Of a stretch of 64,000 nt of DNA, positions 62,425-64,000 are shown piece by piece. The DNA is from Mansonella perstans (Eukaryota > Nematoda > Chromadorea > Rhabditida > Onchocercidae). A program made the position numbers and the translations under genes. Below the pieces are notes generated by a model. It did no database searches, was not told the DNA's origin, and worked only from the letters and a program-made list of their open reading frames with translations. The DNA is taken from contig JBAMDO010000236.1 in the NCBI GenBank assembly GCA_037074765.1, forward strand, positions 18,254-82,253, read 5' to 3'. Within the stretch, counting starts at the first letter, position 1. The number at the start of each line of letters is the position of its first letter.

Positions 62425-64000
62425 CTTTCATTCTTCACTATTTCTAAATGAAATTGCTATAATTGAGAAATAATAATAGTCAAAAAATGTTTTGAAGTAC
62501 TTTATGCAACTAACATATCTGTATTGTATGTTCAGATATATGCATTGAAGATGAACATACGTAAATTAGTATTCACGTATTCACGTTCACGTACATCTGG
62601 ATAATTCCTTGTTATCATAGCAAAAAAAAAAAAAAAAAATTTGAGAATTAATTGACTCTTCTAAAATATTTTTTCAAAATCGTAACTTTACATAATAGCA
62701 AGAAATGTATTATACAAACATTTATAAAAATAGGATGAATATAAATATAGGAAATGAATATATGTTAATTATAAGTGGATATTATGATAGATATTTTTAG
62801 AAGCACGTAATATATTTGATCTCATATTCATATTCTAATTATTGTGTAGAGTAACAAATAATCAATTACATCATTAATTGTAAGATACTTAAGCAATTTT
62901 TTCTTCGATACTAAAAGGCTAATTATCGACTAATTGTAGACAGATGAACGATTTTGTATGATGAAGTAAGGAGAGACGAGAATCTTTCCCATATGTAATT
63001 AAGGAAATGTTTACGTCTACTTCAACAAAATTTCCTTCTTTTTCAGCTAGAGAGCTGTAAGAGATCATCATCATCACTGATATCAATGATAGGGAAACAA
63101 CTCGGTGTAAATTTGTTCATATATGTATATAGCAGTAAATCATAAAGTTCTCATTTCAGTAATAGAATTTCGGAAATTTTCTGAAATTCCTCATCAATAT
63201 CCATCTTTAGGAAAATACGTTACATCTGAATATTAGTAAAATAGATCACAAACTGACTAACATATATACATGTGGCTATTATGTAAATTGTAAAAAATAA
63301 GTTATTGGAATCATACCACATAGCATGAAAAGAAATAAATACTATGGATTTTGTTCAAGTTGAAAATATACGCCCAAAAATTGATTAAAATGAAGTTCTT
63401 TTCTTTTACATCAGGTTACAGTGATGAAGTTATATTCTATGAACAAGTGAATTTGGAAGTATAGCAAAATTATTCACTTATCCATTTACACGTTCCTATG
63501 TTCTCCACGGTTTCCTTCATAAAAATCATAAGCTAATATTTCACAGCAGATACTTTTAATTTCAGCATCTGGATAACCTTACAAGTAACCTAACTGCAAC
63601 CCAAATAAATGTGGAAATCTGCCATTCCAAGCTGCATCCCCTGAAGTGATCCAAAAATCGACTCTTGAATCAGAAAATCCAGTCCTGCGTCCATCTGCAA
63701 CTGTATTTATCGTTTTCCTGAGTTATCCATACACACTTCCACAAATGCCTTTCCAAAACGAATAAAAACGGAAATACATATGTAAAAATCAAATATCGAA
63801 AACTCGAAAACTTTTACTCTTTCATTTTCAGTAAGCGTAAAAGTTTTTCTGCTGCATATTGTGGGGGTCAGTTAATAAAGGATAATTTTTTTCTCTGCCA
63901 AACGAGATGGACATAAGGTTTTACTAAGATTTGAAAGTTTTCTCACATGGCATAATTATTTCAACAGAAAGTAGGTCCGACCGAAGCCGATAACTATCAA
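62425..64000. other. Right-edge region without a recognised gene
   Basis: AT-rich DNA upstream of the minus-strand gene, with an A run at 62622-62639. No exon or RNA gene could be supported on either strand. The last 500 bp are slightly less AT-rich and could belong to a gene beyond the edge. Confidence 0.4.

Noticed and set aside
1..64000. tRNA, rRNA, CRISPR array or bacterial (for example Wolbachia) insertion
   Set aside because: I looked for B-box-like motifs, regular spacer arrays and long intronless bacterial frames and found none; a tRNA or covariance-model scan would be needed to be certain.

Overview
The window looks like nuclear DNA of a parasitic nematode, most likely a filarial or other spirurid worm. 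The evidence is the very AT-rich background, many short exons with nematode-type TTTTCAG acceptors, acceptor sites placed a few bases upstream of start codons (spliced-leader type), long ATT/AAT microsatellites, and animal gene families without bacterial or viral features. The species cannot be fixed from the sequence alone. All gene models were built by hand: exons were joined where splice sites, reading phase and similarity to remembered protein families agreed.

Layout. 1-1925 (minus): 5' part of a UBR7-type E3 ligase, cut by the left edge. 3294-5562 (plus): ZDHHC3/7-like palmitoyltransferase. 7574-12153 (plus): GPAA1, a GPI transamidase subunit, nine exons. 12664-13882 (minus): CALML4-like protein. 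14340-16958 (minus): C9orf78/TLS1-like splicing-associated protein. 17860-21495 (plus): HNRNPM-like protein with three RRMs and a 22-residue glycine tract. 21.5-42.6 kb is gene-poor and repeat-rich; it holds only a FoxQ2-class forkhead gene (28294-30012) and a small NTF2/SnoaL-like protein (36950-38658). 42645-45224 (plus): VAP (vpr-1). 47002-48324 (plus): unrecognised helical protein. 49168-54547 (minus): PIGO, eleven or twelve exons. 54744-55940 (minus): unrecognised charged protein lying about 200 bp upstream of PIGO, a possible operon partner. 57642-62424 (minus): unrecognised basic serine-rich protein of about 511 residues. The last 1.5 kb shows no gene.

Functional links. GPAA1 and PIGO act in the same pathway: PIGO adds the terminal ethanolamine phosphate to the GPI anchor, and GPAA1 is part of the complex that attaches the finished anchor to proteins. 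VAP and the DHHC enzyme also act at ER/Golgi membranes. C9orf78 and HNRNPM-like are both mRNA-processing factors whose start codons face each other across about 900 bp. No wholly new system is evident. The best leads are a likely AT-AG intron in the CALML4-like gene, a likely GC-AG intron in the NTF2-like gene, a duplicated noncoding element flanking the FoxQ2 gene, several local repeat and hairpin structures, and three genes of unknown family.
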